Origin: Mytilus trossulus | Lineage: Eukaryota; Mollusca; Bivalvia; Mytilida; Mytilidae | Direction: 5' to 3' | Length of the DNA stretch: 64,000 bases | NCBI RefSeq assembly: GCF_036588685.1 | Contig: NC_086378.1 | Coordinates: forward strand, 43,315,578-43,379,577 | Shown: piece after piece, positions 1 to 11,600 of the stretch | Numbering within the stretch: position 1 is the first letter of the stretch | Layout of the letters: the number at the start of each line of letters is the position of its first letter | The notes under the pieces: generated by a model | Seen by the model: only the letters and a program-made list of their open reading frames with translations | Told to the model about the DNA's origin: nothing | Databases searched by the model: none | Translations under genes and position numbers: made by a program

Positions 1-2575
1 TCTTTATATTGAACTGAATTCCACTTTGATGCTTTCTTTATGCGAGTCATGTTTACTGTCGAAAAATGATACTATTCTTTCATTTTCACTGTAGAGCGAT
101 TCATTATTATTGTAAATGCGGTGCATTTTCACTGTATTATATATTTATTATTTTATCTATTACAGCGTATTTTTTAAGCATGTAAAGCAAGACTTTAGTT
201 AGCGTGCTTGCTTTTTTTTTTTACAATCATTATGATACCAACCAATTAAATTCAAATATAATAATTATATAAAAACAGGTTAAACTGTGCCGATACATAT
301 GGTTTAAAGATTTCAATCTTATTTACAAAGTTTGAATAAACAATTATACAAACTAAGCAAGCAAGTCAACCAAAGTTTTGCTTTACATGCATTAGGAAAT
401 TAGCTGTAAAGCCTTAATTTAGCCGACTTGCTAAAAAAAATAGATAAAGTAAGAGACGGATTTGATAAAATTTATCTTACGGAGGAAAGTTTGGTTTTAA
501 AACAATAGAAATAACATTTATCTCAAATGTATTCCATTTAATTTCTTATAAATCGTATAGGGATCTTTATCCTTGTTTTTTTTATCCATTTCCATATCCT
601 TCCTTGTTTTTTTTTTAATCCATTTCCATGACACTTCACCACTAATTACGTACATCTTGATATAGATTGAATCGTTGGTTTTCCAGTTTAAAAGTTTACA
701 CCATTATAACTTGCCGTTCTGTGTGAGCCAAGACTCCATGTTTAAGACCGTATTTTGACGTATAAAGGTATACTTTTATAAATTGTGACTCGGATGGAGA
801 GCTGTCTCGTTGTCACATAAGACATCTTATATATCTGTGGCCCAAACCGAAACGAGACGGGATAAAAAGGGATATAAAACACACTTTTTTTAATATATTT
901 ATAATGGGATTAATATGAATCAGAAAAGAGTAGAATAGTGGGTCGCGTCGGGGTATAATCGTGACGCGGTGACACGTGAAAGTCAAATGATTGTGTCGTG
1001 AAAACGAGAAATAAAGTATAGCGGGGTACGGAAAATTTCAAAAACTGAGAACTGCATAGTATAAGCGGGATACGGGAATCTGACAAAGCAGTAAGTGGGA
1101 TCAGGGATCAGACCCCCCCAATGAGATCCCAGAATAAGATATTTTTTTTATCTTCATCCTATTGTTACAGTCATGCCTTCAATAACAAATGTATCCCATG
1201 CATGCATTTTTATATTTTTGGTCCCTTTTTCAAGTTTGTGGTCTCCAAATGTATAGACAAAAGACCTTATGGATATTTGGGGTTCTTTGACATGCTGAAT
1301 CTAACCTTGTATCCAGTTTGGGGATTTTTTACCAAGTTACCGAAATAGCCCGACAAAGTGGTCAAAATGGTCTAAGATAATCAAACATGAATTGTAGCAT
1401 GCATGTCGTGTACAATTACTCAAATGTGCATTGTTTGACCTCTGTGGTAGTATCCATTAAGTCTCGCGGATCTAGAAATTTTGATAAGTAGGGGTCCAAT
1501 GACTGCCTAAGAGGGGGCCCACTCCAGTGATTCCATATAATAGTAACCAAATGTTTTCCCAAAAAGGGGGCAACCCCCTGTCCCCATAAATCCTTCTCTG
1601 GTATCGAGCTGTCCATTACGGATATTTTTTTTTGTATCAAGGGTGCTCTACTTCACGAACCAATGCAAACAAAAAAGATCGCCCACACACCTTACATTTC
1701 ATGTTTTAATGACTGTGGATAATTTATGTCACATACCGTTTCACCTTATACAGTAAAAAGCATGCAATCAACAATCGAGTCAAGAACATTTATTCTACCA
1801 AAACTGTCTTTTTCAGAATATGGAAATTGAAGCAGTTGAGGGTACAACTGGGAAAGTTAATCTTTTATAAGCTTTTCTGTTACCATTGTTTCAACTTTCA
1901 AGATATATTTATCTGTTCGCAAGTGTATTTATTGCGTTGAAGATAACGTCTTCAAATGTACTCGTCTCTATTTTACACAGACTGCACTTAAACTCCGCCA
2001 TATCAATCTTTGACTTCAAAAAATACAGAAATATCTTTTAAATTTTTTTTAAATCAAGGAAAAACTTAATTTGAAGAATACAATATGACATTTTGAGAAG
2101 CGTTTTTGTTACTAGTTTGAAAAGCTATATATTTGATAAAGAATGAATGAGGAGTATTTCAATTTGAAAATACATTTATCATAAATTCTAGTCATCAACT
2201 AAGTTTTTTCATTTGTTTCAAGTGCATTTATCACATAATTCTACAATAAAAATTCCTCGCATCTTCGAAAATTCCACATCAGAAATGACTGCACTAACAG
2301 TGATAATTCATCGCATCTATAGTTAAAATGGATCGCTTTCAATAATCGATATGCTATATTATGCTGCTTTTATAACACTTATTTGAACTTTAATGCTATT
2401 TTTGTTCATAATAAAGACATATCACAATGAAAATATGTAAAAACTTTCCTTCAAATCAATTAATTTGGTATTTTCAAAACGTAAACAAATACAGTTTTCC
2501 CATGATCCTTTATTCTACAATAGACATACCCGCATATGACAGTAAAAATGAACTAGCTGGATTCGCAGGTCAATG
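1..2575. other. AT-rich intergenic DNA, no gene seen
   Basis: No reading frame here has convincing protein character and no exon bounded by good splice sites was found. The stretch 1395-1640 (a run around gggggcccactccagtgatt) resembles a degenerate interspersed repeat I associate with mussel sequence. The rest is simple AT-rich DNA with homopolymer runs. Confidence 0.5.
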
Positions 2576-3040
2576 TCCTTTACTATAGATAATTTAGCTG
2601 ATCTGTAACAATAACATCTTCATGCCTTATATATCATGTACTGTAGTACGCCGCTAGATTAAAACTGACGTGGAAAGGTAACATATGGCCACCGAAAGCT
2701 CTTTTTTTTGAGAGCCCAGGTGGTCGTGTGGTCTAGCGGGACGGCTGCAGTGCAGGCGATTTGGTGTCACGATATTACAGTAGCATGGGTTCGAATCCCG
2801 GCGAGGGAAGAACCAAAAATTTGCGAAAGCAAATTTACAGATCTAACATTGTTGGGTTGATGTTTAGACGAGTTGTATATATATATATATATAACCACCT
2901 GGGCTCTCAAAAAAAGAGCTTCGGTGGGCATGTGTTACCTTTCCACGTCAGTTTTAATCTAGCGGCGTACTACAGTACATGATATATAAGGCATGAAGAT
3001 GTTATTGTTACAGATCAGCTAAATTATCTATAGTAAAGGA
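2576..3040. repeat. Foldback element with tRNA-like core
   Basis: Two arms of about 147 bp, 2576-2724 and 2894-3040, are near-perfect reverse complements and enclose a core of about 170 bp. The core begins with a tRNA-like segment. It has an A-box-like tggtctagcggg at 2729-2740 and a B-box gggttcgaatccc at 2787-2799, followed by a unique tail ending in a TA microsatellite at 2874-2893. A and B boxes are the internal RNA polymerase III promoter of tRNA genes and tRNA-derived SINEs. The 5' GCCCAGG has no matching 3' acceptor strand, so this is not a functional tRNA gene. I read it as a SINE-like unit inside a foldback element. Confidence 0.75.
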
Positions 3041-3967
3041 TCCTACAAATTAATGTAAGATACAGTCACAGAAAATAATTATATTTATAAGTACGTCTGA
3101 GTCAGTGACAACCCTACAACAGATGTATCCATCGGATCGCCATCAATGATGGTGATACATGGCTGTGTATATATATATATATAAGTACGTCTGAGTCAGT
3201 GACAACTCTACAACAGATGTATCCATCGGATCGCCATCAATGATGATGATACATGGCTGTGTACATAATGTATATACAACTCGTCTAAACATCAACCCAA
3301 CAATGTTAGATCTGTAAATTTGCTTTCGCAAATTTTTGGTTCTTCCCTCGCCGGGATTCGAACCCATGCTACTGTGATATCGTGACACCAAATCGCCTGC
3401 ACTGCAGCCGTCTCGCTAGACCACACGACCACCTGGGCTCTACAATAATAGAGCTTTCGCTGGCCGTGTGTTACCTTTCCTCGTCAGTTTTAATCTAGCG
3501 GCGTACTACAGTACATGATATATAAGGCATGAAGATGTTATTGTTACAGATCAGCTAAATTATCTATAGTAAAGGATCCTACAAATTAATGTAATATACA
3601 GTCACAGAAAATAATTATATTTATAAGTACGTCTGAGTCAGTGACAACTCTACAACAGATGTATCCATCGGATCGCCATCAATGATGATGATACATGGCT
3701 GTGTACATAATGTATATACAACTCGTCTAAACATCAACCCAACAATGTTAGATGTGTAAATTTGCTTTCGCAAATTTTTGGTTTTACCCTCGCCGGGATT
3801 CGAACCCATGCTACTGTGATATCGTGACACCAAATCGCCTGCACTGCAGCCGTCCCGCTAGACCACACGACCACCTGGGCTCTACAATAATAGAGCTTTC
3901 GCTGGCCGTGTGTAACCTTTCCTCGTCAGTTTTAATCTAGCGGCGTACTACAGTACATGATATATAA
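3031..3967. repeat. Tandem, inverted-orientation copies of the tRNA-like unit
   Basis: The block starting tagtaaaggatcctacaaat at 3031 recurs at 3569. Each copy carries the tRNA-like core in minus orientation (about 3278-3440 and 3718-3883) followed by the same arm sequence in plus orientation. The first copy also holds an internal duplication of about 84 bp (3090-3173 and 3183-3264, starting aagtacgtctgagtcagtga). Short frames here that start MVSRY are translations of the repeat, not genes. Confidence 0.75.
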
Positions 3968-4126
3968 GCGGGACGGCTGCAGTGCAGGCGATTTGGTGTC
4001 ACGATATCACAGTAGCATGGGTTCGAATCCCGGCGAGGAAAGAACCAAAAATTTGCGAAAGCAAATTTACAGATCTAACATTGTTGGGTTGATGTTTAGA
4101 CGAGTTGTATATATATATATATATAT
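3968..4126 (+). repeat. Truncated plus-strand copy of the tRNA-like unit
   Basis: From gcgggacggctgcagtgcag the sequence repeats the core of the element at 2736, including the B-box gggttcgaatccc and the TA-rich tail. It lacks the A-box half and joins the preceding block abruptly after gatatataa. This looks like a rearrangement breakpoint within the array. Confidence 0.7.
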
Positions 4127-4139
4127 GACAAAACAATAA

Positions 4140-5775
4140 AAGAAAAACAAATATGATAGACAGCTATCAACGACAACGTCCAGGAGTCGATTTAACAAAA
4201 AAACTTACGACTAAGATTGATCGTAAGTATACTGATTTGTTCAGGACTTAAGACCAATCTTATTTTTTTTTGGTAAAACCGACTCCTGACTCGGGACAGA
4301 TCGATTATACAGATACAAATAATAATGATTGTAAGATTTTTTTTCCATATGGAAAGAGTTCTGATTACGTAACTTTTCAACATTGATACGTATTTTCAGA
4401 CATCTGTTGTCTAAGTTTTTTTGACGATATAACGATTTCTGTTTTGTTTTACTCGTTTTTCGGATTGGTTCTTGTGATTCAGTTATTGTCGTTGACTACT
4501 GTTTATCATAATGCTTTTCCGTTTATTGTTTCTGGGATCAGGCCGTTGGTTTTCTCGCATGAATTGTTCTGCTGACTTCCACGCCATTTTAGAATCTGGT
4601 GAATATTTACATCTCATTGGCAATATTACCACACCAGTCCTATTGTTTTTGTATTCTAATTTTCTTTCTTGGTCACATGTTGAGATTAAAGAGGTTTCTT
4701 TGATCCCAAACGTAGATTGGAGATAATGATAACTATATAGTTATGTGTTTTTGTGTGGATTTTTTTTTTTCTTTTTTTTTTTTTTTTGCTTTTGTTCTTC
4801 GTATCCATCCAATCTTTTTTTCAATTGTTTTTATCTGTTTGTTCTGATGTTGTACCACCCATTCAGTTTCGAGGGTTGAGATTTTGTTAGTATTAATCAC
4901 CTGTAATGGTATATAAATGTATTGCGTGTTTGATTGCTGTATAATAATGTTTTATTGTTATTATTTTTTTTTTTGTATAAAAAGAATATGTAGATTCATG
5001 ACATATAGCATAGCCCAAAGAAAGTTCACAAACATGATTTCTCCCGATGTGGCCGTCACAAGTATTAACCCGTTATTATCGTTGGTTTTTGTAAGCATAT
5101 TTGTTTTTCATTTATTGTTTTAAGAATATCGTTCGTTGGTTCTTTCTTTCCAACTTTTTCATGTTTGTTTATGCCTTTAATAGAATAAGGTACTATACTT
5201 TACGAGTTTTGTTCATTGTTGAAGAGGGTCCTACGATGACCTATGTTTGTTTACAATATCGTTGTTTAGTGTAGGGTGGATAGTTTTATCACAGCAAATC
5301 TCCTTGCTTTTATATTTCAATTTTATGTTTGAACTCACTGTATTGAAAAATATCTGACGTTGAGTATACTTATAATCCATTTTTTTATTTTCCAGATATT
5401 TTTTTTCCTGGTCGGAAAGTGAAAAATGACATGAAGATGGACATAGAAACAACAAATTATACACAAAGAAGGAAGCAAAACAATGAAAAATAAACGCCAT
5501 GACTAATCAAAAAGTGCCACAGAGGAAATAAACTAATGTAAAATAAACTTTGTCATTGAGAGAAAATGACATCTTACAGATAATGAAGCTAGATGAGTAA
5601 AGTAAATTTCTCGATCTAAAGGAAACTCTGACACAAGTTAGTTATTCTGTAAACGACTAGACAGAGCAAATAATATGTATACACAATGGTTATGCATAGC
5701 ATTATTTACATGTTGATATCTGTGCAAAACGTGGTTAAGGAATAGTCATAATTGATAAAAAGTACTATAAGTCAG
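4140..5775. other. Intergenic, no gene seen
   Basis: This is T-rich DNA with several short frames that show no domain character. Long T runs at about 4757-4788 and a TTTGTAT-rich stretch stand out. The last few hundred bases are the presumed 5' flank of the GPCR at 5776, but I cannot define a promoter there. Confidence 0.4.
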
Positions 5776-6957
5776 ATGGAGTTTTCTAGTCTGAATTGTA
5801 CTGACTGGTTGGAAAAAGAGAATTCGAATCGAAGCTATTCAGTTGCTGATTTTAGTCGTCAGGTCAACAAAAGAAACGTAGCCGCTGTAGTATTTGTTGC
5901 CCTAATGATAGCCGTTGGTTTAGTTGGCAATATATTGGTGATCATAGTTTTTACCCTGAAATACAAAAAATCAACTTACCGTGTATACGTTTTATGTTTG
6001 GCATTTTTAGATACATTAAACTGTTGTTTTACGCTTCCATTTGTAGTGACGTATATTTTATTTTCTCAAAATTTTCCAAGCGGAGCGTTTTGCAAAATTG
6101 GGCATTTTGTTGGATTTTACATTGGTCTTGCGTCGCCGTTTACTTTGATTTTAATTGCATTTGATAGATACAGAAATATTTGTCAGCCATTATGCTTGCA
6201 AATGACTGAAAAGAAGGCAAAAGTTTACTGCGTTATTGTAAACATTGCATCGTTGGCGATGTCATGGCATGTTCCTGTTATATACGGAAATGCAGAATAT
6301 CAAATTCCAAATACACATTTAATCGTTACGCGTTGTTACAAAGAGGATAATTACATAGCACAGAAGATAACTTGGTGGCAGTATATAATATTGACAGCTA
6401 TTTTAGTAATTGTTGCAGTTCTTCTTGCTGTTATTTATTTCATTATAATGATTCGTGTCCAACATAAATCAAAATATTTTACACAATTACAGACCACCAA
6501 GGGACGTGCAAAGTCTTCAACCGGAAATGGGCGTGTTTCATCTAATACAAGCGGAAGCAGAAATTCAGATGTCAGCAGAACGTCTTCCAATTTTTCAAAT
6601 GGAGATGGAACGGGGGCATACGTCAGTAAAATTATTCAAACAAGGAAAACGACTTTAACGTTCTTTATAATCACTACCGTGTATGTGCTTAGTTCCGTTA
6701 TCCACCATGCATTAGCCATTGTACTGCACGTGGTTCCAAATTTAGAATGTAGAATGACATTTATTCAAGGTGCAGTATTCTGGACTTTCTTTTGGACAAT
6801 TTTCATTAATAATATTGCAAACCCATTTATTTATGGTTTGTCTGACAATAGATTTCGTCAACATTTGAAAGCCTTTTTTCATAAGAAGAAAACAATCCCA
6901 TTGGCATGGACAACACAACAACCGTTTCTCAAAACCAGAAATAGAGAAAAGAAATGA
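5776..6957 (+). CDS. Class A (rhodopsin-like) G protein-coupled receptor, intronless
   Basis: A 393-residue receptor from the ATG at 5776; the open frame extends a few codons upstream but without an ATG. Seven hydrophobic segments are visible. TM1 is about 35-60 with the conserved GN pair. TM2 contains LAFLD. TM3 begins at Cys106 and ends in a canonical DRY at 130-132. TM4 is about 151-171. Cys187 in the second extracellular loop can pair with Cys106. TM5 is about 201-227, TM6 about 292-318, and TM7 ends in NPFIY at 349-353. N-glycosylation sequons lie at Asn7 and Asn18. The third cytoplasmic loop is long and rich in Ser, Gly and Asn. These features place it at the plasma membrane as a class A receptor. 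TM6 lacks the usual CWxP. The ligand cannot be told; the sequence looks more like a peptide-type or orphan molluscan receptor than an opsin. A polyadenylation hexamer AATAAA lies at 7154-7159. Confidence 0.9.
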   Translation: MEFSSLNCTDWLEKENSNRSYSVADFSRQVNKRNVAAVVFVALMIAVGLVGNILVIIVFTLKYKKSTYRVYVLCLAFLDTLNCCFTLPFVVTYILFSQNFPSGAFCKIGHFVGFYIGLASPFTLILIAFDRYRNICQPLCLQMTEKKAKVYCVIVNIASLAMSWHVPVIYGNAEYQIPNTHLIVTRCYKEDNYIAQKITWWQYIILTAILVIVAVLLAVIYFIIMIRVQHKSKYFTQLQTTKGRAKSSTGNGRVSSNTSGSRNSDVSRTSSNFSNGDGTGAYVSKIIQTRKTTLTFFIITTVYVLSSVIHHALAIVLHVVPNLECRMTFIQGAVFWTFFWTIFINNIANPFIYGLSDNRFRQHLKAFFHKKKTIPLAWTTQQPFLKTRNREKK

Positions 6958-7816
6958 AAATCCTTGGAGAGAATATGAAACACTTGTTATATAATTTGAG
7001 GATTTTAAAATTATGTGAATTCGGCTTATTCCTAGATAAAATATAGGCCTAGGTTATTTTCAGGCTCCAAGTTCAGACAAGACGTAATCGCACAGCTAAT
7101 TGGAATGGATAGTGATTTAAGAGACAATAACTTGCCTTTTTGATATGCTCGAAAATAAAACGTGGCCAAGAAGAGGCTGTTTGAATTTCTGCTGGCTGGC
7201 ATGGGTAACATTGTTGTTTTACAATTTAAATGCTGAGTGTCGTGTAACGACAGACTTATATAAAGATTACAGTGTTGTTTGTGTATATTAAGCAACAATG
7301 GAAATGTAAGGTTTAATACATATAGTGTATGTTGTTAAGGAACTAAAAAGTGAACACTTGTCTTCAAATATAGAATAACAGACATTGTAAGATCTTTGCA
7401 AGTTTTGCAATAATTAATTCTTTATTTGCGAAACAAACAAAAACCAATTTTTGTCATGGCAAAAACATGGTCAAAACAAACATAATGAAAACTCGATAAT
7501 AATAGAATACGTGTTAAAGTCATATGAAACGAGTGACTGGTGAACAATAATGTTTCTCCAATTCTTGAACCAATGCATGTATATATCATGAACGTAGTCT
7601 TCTGTGCACGATTTTATCATTTTTTACGCAAATATATCGTATAATCGTGATTTTTTTTTCTCTCTGTCTATTATGATTTAACAAATATGGCAGCTCATTA
7701 AATGCCGTGTTTTGACTCTGAAGTTTACTGATTGTCACCTTATAGTAAACAATCAACAAAAACATGGATACTGAGCACGTGTTTAACATGTAAAATCAGA
7801 TAATAGTCTATTTCAG
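6958..7816. other. 3' flank of the GPCR, no further gene
   Basis: The first about 200 bases are the likely 3' UTR, with AATAAA at 7154-7159. After that I see only AT-rich DNA without coding character. Confidence 0.4.
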
Positions 7817-7817
7817 T

Positions 7818-7900
7818 GACAAGACAAGACAAGACAAAATATTTTATTTCCTCAGACACAAACGTGTACAAGAGGTCAAAACATAATAAAGTATACATTT
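7818..7900 (-). mobile_element. 3' terminal stub of a non-LTR retrotransposon
   Basis: The plus strand shows a tandem gacaa repeat followed by aaaatattttatttcctcag. On the minus strand this reads as a 3' end with an AATAAA-like signal and a TTGTC simple-repeat tail. The same architecture ends the better preserved LINE copies at 16949 and 44354, so this is probably the 3' stub of another family. No coding sequence of the element was recognised here. Confidence 0.45.
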
Positions 7901-8137
7901 AAATCGACAGCAGAGTAGTGTACGATAATAGCACGTGATTTTCGTGACAGATCCATGCGTATTGCGATCATCGGATTTTTACGAGAGGGTTCACGCTAAG
8001 GTCACATTGCATACGGAAAATATGTCAGCGAATTGCTTTCTGGAAGAAAGCAATTAAAAAAAAGTAAACTTCTTCTAAATGTGTACAAATTAAAGAATTT
8101 ACTTCAGAAAAAAGAATATGTACATAAGTTTAATTTT

Positions 8138-8548
8138 TTTCAATTCAATTCAAAGTTTTATTGCCATATAAACTCTACAGTTTGTGACATGATAACAACA
8201 ACAAAATCAGATAAAGACAACTAAGTAACTCAATATATATATACAAATTCAGGTAAATATTAAAGGGTCCCCTGTCCTCAGTTCAATTGACTTTTTTATA
8301 AGGATCCTAGTTTATTCACTTGTGTTGGTGTTGATGGGTTAATTATATATATAACTTTGTCATTGTCAGTGAGATTAGCAAATGAATTATTTTCTCTGTT
8401 AATGCAATTAAAATATGTTAATCTAATATTTGAATTGTGAGAACAATTTATTAAGAAATGTTTCTCATCATCTAGTACTTTGCATTTTTTGCAAAGTCTC
8501 TCTTCGCGAGGAATTTTAAAATGCTTTAATGATGAAAACTATCCATTT
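8138..8548 (-). mobile_element. 3' fragment of a non-LTR retrotransposon (C-terminal zinc-knuckle end)
   Basis: On the minus strand the frame reads PREERLCKKCKVLDDEKHF, then LINC. This gives the C-x2-C-x7-H-x4-C arrangement also seen at the C-terminus of the LINE proteins at 17228 and 43366. The frame runs on through NSFANLTDNDKVIYIINP, matching the tail layout of those proteins. The 3' end on the minus strand is marked by a TTGAATTGAATTG simple-repeat tail (plus 8141-8152). The reverse transcriptase part is missing, so this is a 5'-truncated copy of a third LINE family. Confidence 0.7.
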
Positions 8549-8549
8549 T

Positions 8550-10070
8550 GTAATTAAAAAAAAAACATATGCATCATTTTTTTTAATTTGAGGTTTCATA
8601 TGACTTTAAAAACAGTTATTGGTCTCCATCAGTTCTAATGACTCTTTGATAAAAGAAACAACTGTTTTATATCATTTGGTGTTGATGGATTTAGTATGAT
8701 CACGAGTTTATCAGTTATTGAAGTGTATCAAATTTGATATATTTTTGTATATAATATTTTAGAAAGATTTCTCTATTAATTTATCAATTCTACAGTTATT
8801 ATATATCATTCTTGTTTTATTTGAATTTCTTTACATATTTATTGATATCCTTGTTTCTTGTCACGACCCTAGATAAAGACTAGTGTTTAATTGTAATACG
8901 ATATTGTATATAATTCCGTTTTTAGATCAAATAATTTCGTGGATGTGGCATTCACACAAACAGACATTGTTGTAAATTAAAATGCGTACTTCGTAACATT
9001 GCGTATGTCTAGTTTTGTCGAAGGAAAAGTAAAATCCTGATTGATCAATAGAAAGTACTTGTAACACATTGTTTGGAATGTGTTTTATAAACGCATTAAT
9101 GAATAATATAAATGCATTAAGAAATTATAATAAAAAAAAAATATTATTAAGAAAATATGTTTACACTTTTATCAATGAAAATTGACTCTGCAGTACGTTT
9201 AAATATAGACGCAAAACAGCAATGATCCAACGGTCAGGTTTAAATTAAACCCTATCAAGGACACTCTTCTTTGGGGTTTTAATATGCACAAAGCATACAT
9301 CTCCAGATGAAATAGTCAATGTTTTAAACAGTGATATGCGTGGCTGCAGATCCTCATATAACTTATAAACTTAGTCCATATAACTTATAAACTTAGTCCA
9401 TATAAGAATAAACAGTATGGTTTAGTTTCATCCAATAACTAGATGTTTTTTTAGTTTAAAACCAGAGCTAAACTAAAATACTTTTTTCTTATAATTGATA
9501 ACATGTAAATTTTGTATAAAAATGTTGTGAAAGATAAGTTAATCTAGAGTTTACATGGTTACAGAATTGCAATTAATAACCTGGATTTCTCCCATTTAGC
9601 AGTAAATCCCATATATACTAAAGAGAGGGCGTACATTTGGCTGTGCGGGATTTATAAGTACTCAACAATTTCTTGTCTGCTCGAACATCATATTTTTCTC
9701 CTTTATTAAAATTGTCCCTAATTCATACAACCCATGAAATATTGTCTGTGGACGTTAAGCAAAGAATAATATGTCGAATTATGGATTATGATCGATTGCA
9801 ATGAAAGTTATGTAATAAGGAAATATTCACAGAATACAACATTGTTCATTTCATATTCTTTGACGTCAAAATACTGAATTTTGTTTCTGTTGTTGTATAA
9901 ACCTCTTTTAATTATAACATGTAGATAATGTTAGTGTCTTGTCATTAGCACCAAAACTGACGAAATGAAGGGTAGAACTTAATTTACTACACTTAGTCTT
10001 TAAGAACTGTTTAACATTGTGTTATATGTGGATATGAACTAATACTTTGTGCACTATTTGCAATGATAAA
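8550..10070. other. Intergenic, no gene seen
   Basis: AT-rich sequence with no exon-like frame. A short direct duplication of about 22 bp (cttataaacttagtccatat) is present at about 9360-9405. Confidence 0.4.
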
Positions 10071-10074
10071 AACT

Positions 10075-10760
10075 ATGTGTGGTGATTATGTACTGTTTCG
10101 ATACGTGACTGAACTATGCTTTGTGTGGTGTACTGCCGTATCAAATTGAACTTTGCGTGAATTACTTCTGTATTGAGGGGTACTTTGCGTGAAGCACTGT
10201 GCTTTGTTGTAAATAACTGCTGTATTGAACGGTATTTTTGTGTGTGTGATCTCCTGCCGTATTGAACGGTGCCGTGAGTGAAATGTGAGTGGTGCTCAGT
10301 GTTTTGCTGTTTTGAATAGTTCTTTGCGTAAATTACTGTTGTATTGAGCGGTGCTTTATGTGATGTACTGCCTATTAACCGTTCCTATCAGAGGAGTATT
10401 GATGTCTTGAGTGTGCTTTACTTGAAGAACTGTTGTATTGAATGGTGTTTTATGGCTTTTATGTGATGTGCTGCTGTATTGAATGGGGATGCGAGTGATT
10501 TACTAATGTGTTGAATGTTTTTTGTGCGAACAGTTTTTTCCCGTAAAGTACTGCTGTATTGAACTGTGCTATGTGTAAATTACTGCTGTATTGAACGGGC
10601 TTGGTTTTTTAGTGATCTACTGTCGTATTGAATGGTGCCGTTAGTGAAGTTCTGCTATATTGAGCAGTTCATAAACTTCGGTGAAGTAATGCTGTATTGA
10701 ATTTTGTTTGATATAATGATGTTCTGAAAGGTCCATTAGTGATGTTTTGTTAACTTGGAC
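10075..10760. repeat. Degenerate minisatellite built on a ctgctgtattgaacggtgct-like unit
   Basis: At least a dozen imperfect copies of a 30-50 bp unit occur in direct orientation. The conserved core is actgctgtattgaa, followed by ggtgctttgtgtgaa-like sequence. Examples lie near 10168, 10218, 10257, 10339, 10431, 10473, 10553, 10583, 10622 and 10692. Units differ in length and have many substitutions, so the array is old. Nothing suggests it is translated. Confidence 0.75.
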
Positions 10761-11537
10761 TGTGGTGTGTGTTAAGTGCAGTTTATTTTATTTGTATAAA
10801 CTGAGTTTTTAAGATGTATTATGCTTAATGTGATTGAGGGCTTAAGCACGAATGAGTTTGTCTAATTTACACCAAGATATCATTGTCAATGCAGAATGAT
10901 GGTTTTCAATAATCTAGGGGGGGGCGGCTTTCAGCGATTTGATCATATGTTTTTTACAAGCATGACAAATGCATTGTATCCAATTTTGTTTAACGACATA
11001 TTGGTGTAAGTGCGGATGTAACCGTTCGTTGTTTTCTTACTTTAGCTTGTAGCTTAATTGATGTAATGTAATAAAATAAAATATGAAAATGTTTTTGTTT
11101 ATCTAATCATTCACTTACTAGTTTATCTGCTAATTTATTTATCATGTCTTGAACATCTTTGGCCAGATCCATATGTAAGGAATTGTCTTTAAAGCATATA
11201 AATATAAAAGGGAATAGATGGAGGTTCCTTCTATTCAGTATTCTTAAATTTTTGAAGCCACTTTTCTCTATTCGTTAAAAATGTTGCTGTTGTTCTCTTT
11301 ACTTTATATATTTTAGCACCCCATTATTCTCTTTTCTTTATCTATTTCACTTAAAAAAATCTCTATTTTTATTTGTTTAGCCCTGTGTTCTGCACATTTT
11401 ACCCTTTTTTCTCTATTCTGTAAACTCAATCCAGACCCTCGTGAAATTGACAATCCAAACTTTGGACAGACTAAGTAGTTTTGGCATTTTGAGAATATTA
11501 ATTGTTGAGGACAAATCGTTGATATAAAAAAAAAAAG

Positions 11538-11600
11538 ATGTGGTATGATTGCCAATGAGACAACTCTCCACAAGAGACCAGAATGACACAGAAATTAGTC
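11538..11600 (+). repeat. Dispersed mussel-type repeat (gatgtggtatgattgccaat family)
   Basis: This contains gatgtggtatgattgccaat followed by gagacaactctccacaagag. The same block recurs on both strands across this window (14961, 27710, 30663, 36970, 37195, 52790, 56097). I recognise it from memory as a very common mussel dispersed repeat. Confidence 0.8.

Noticed and set aside
2717-2810. Possible functional tRNA gene (A and B boxes present).
   Set aside because: The 5' end has no complementary 3' acceptor strand and the segment is embedded in a repeated foldback unit, so it is a tRNA-derived repeat.
4511-5123. Plus-strand frames with hydrophobic stretches that could be small membrane proteins.
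   Set aside because: The hydrophobicity follows from T-rich DNA (Phe/Leu/Ile codons). There is no conserved feature.
5752-5775. Start of the first GPCR at 5752.
   Set aside because: The codon there is TTG. The first ATG in frame is at 5776.
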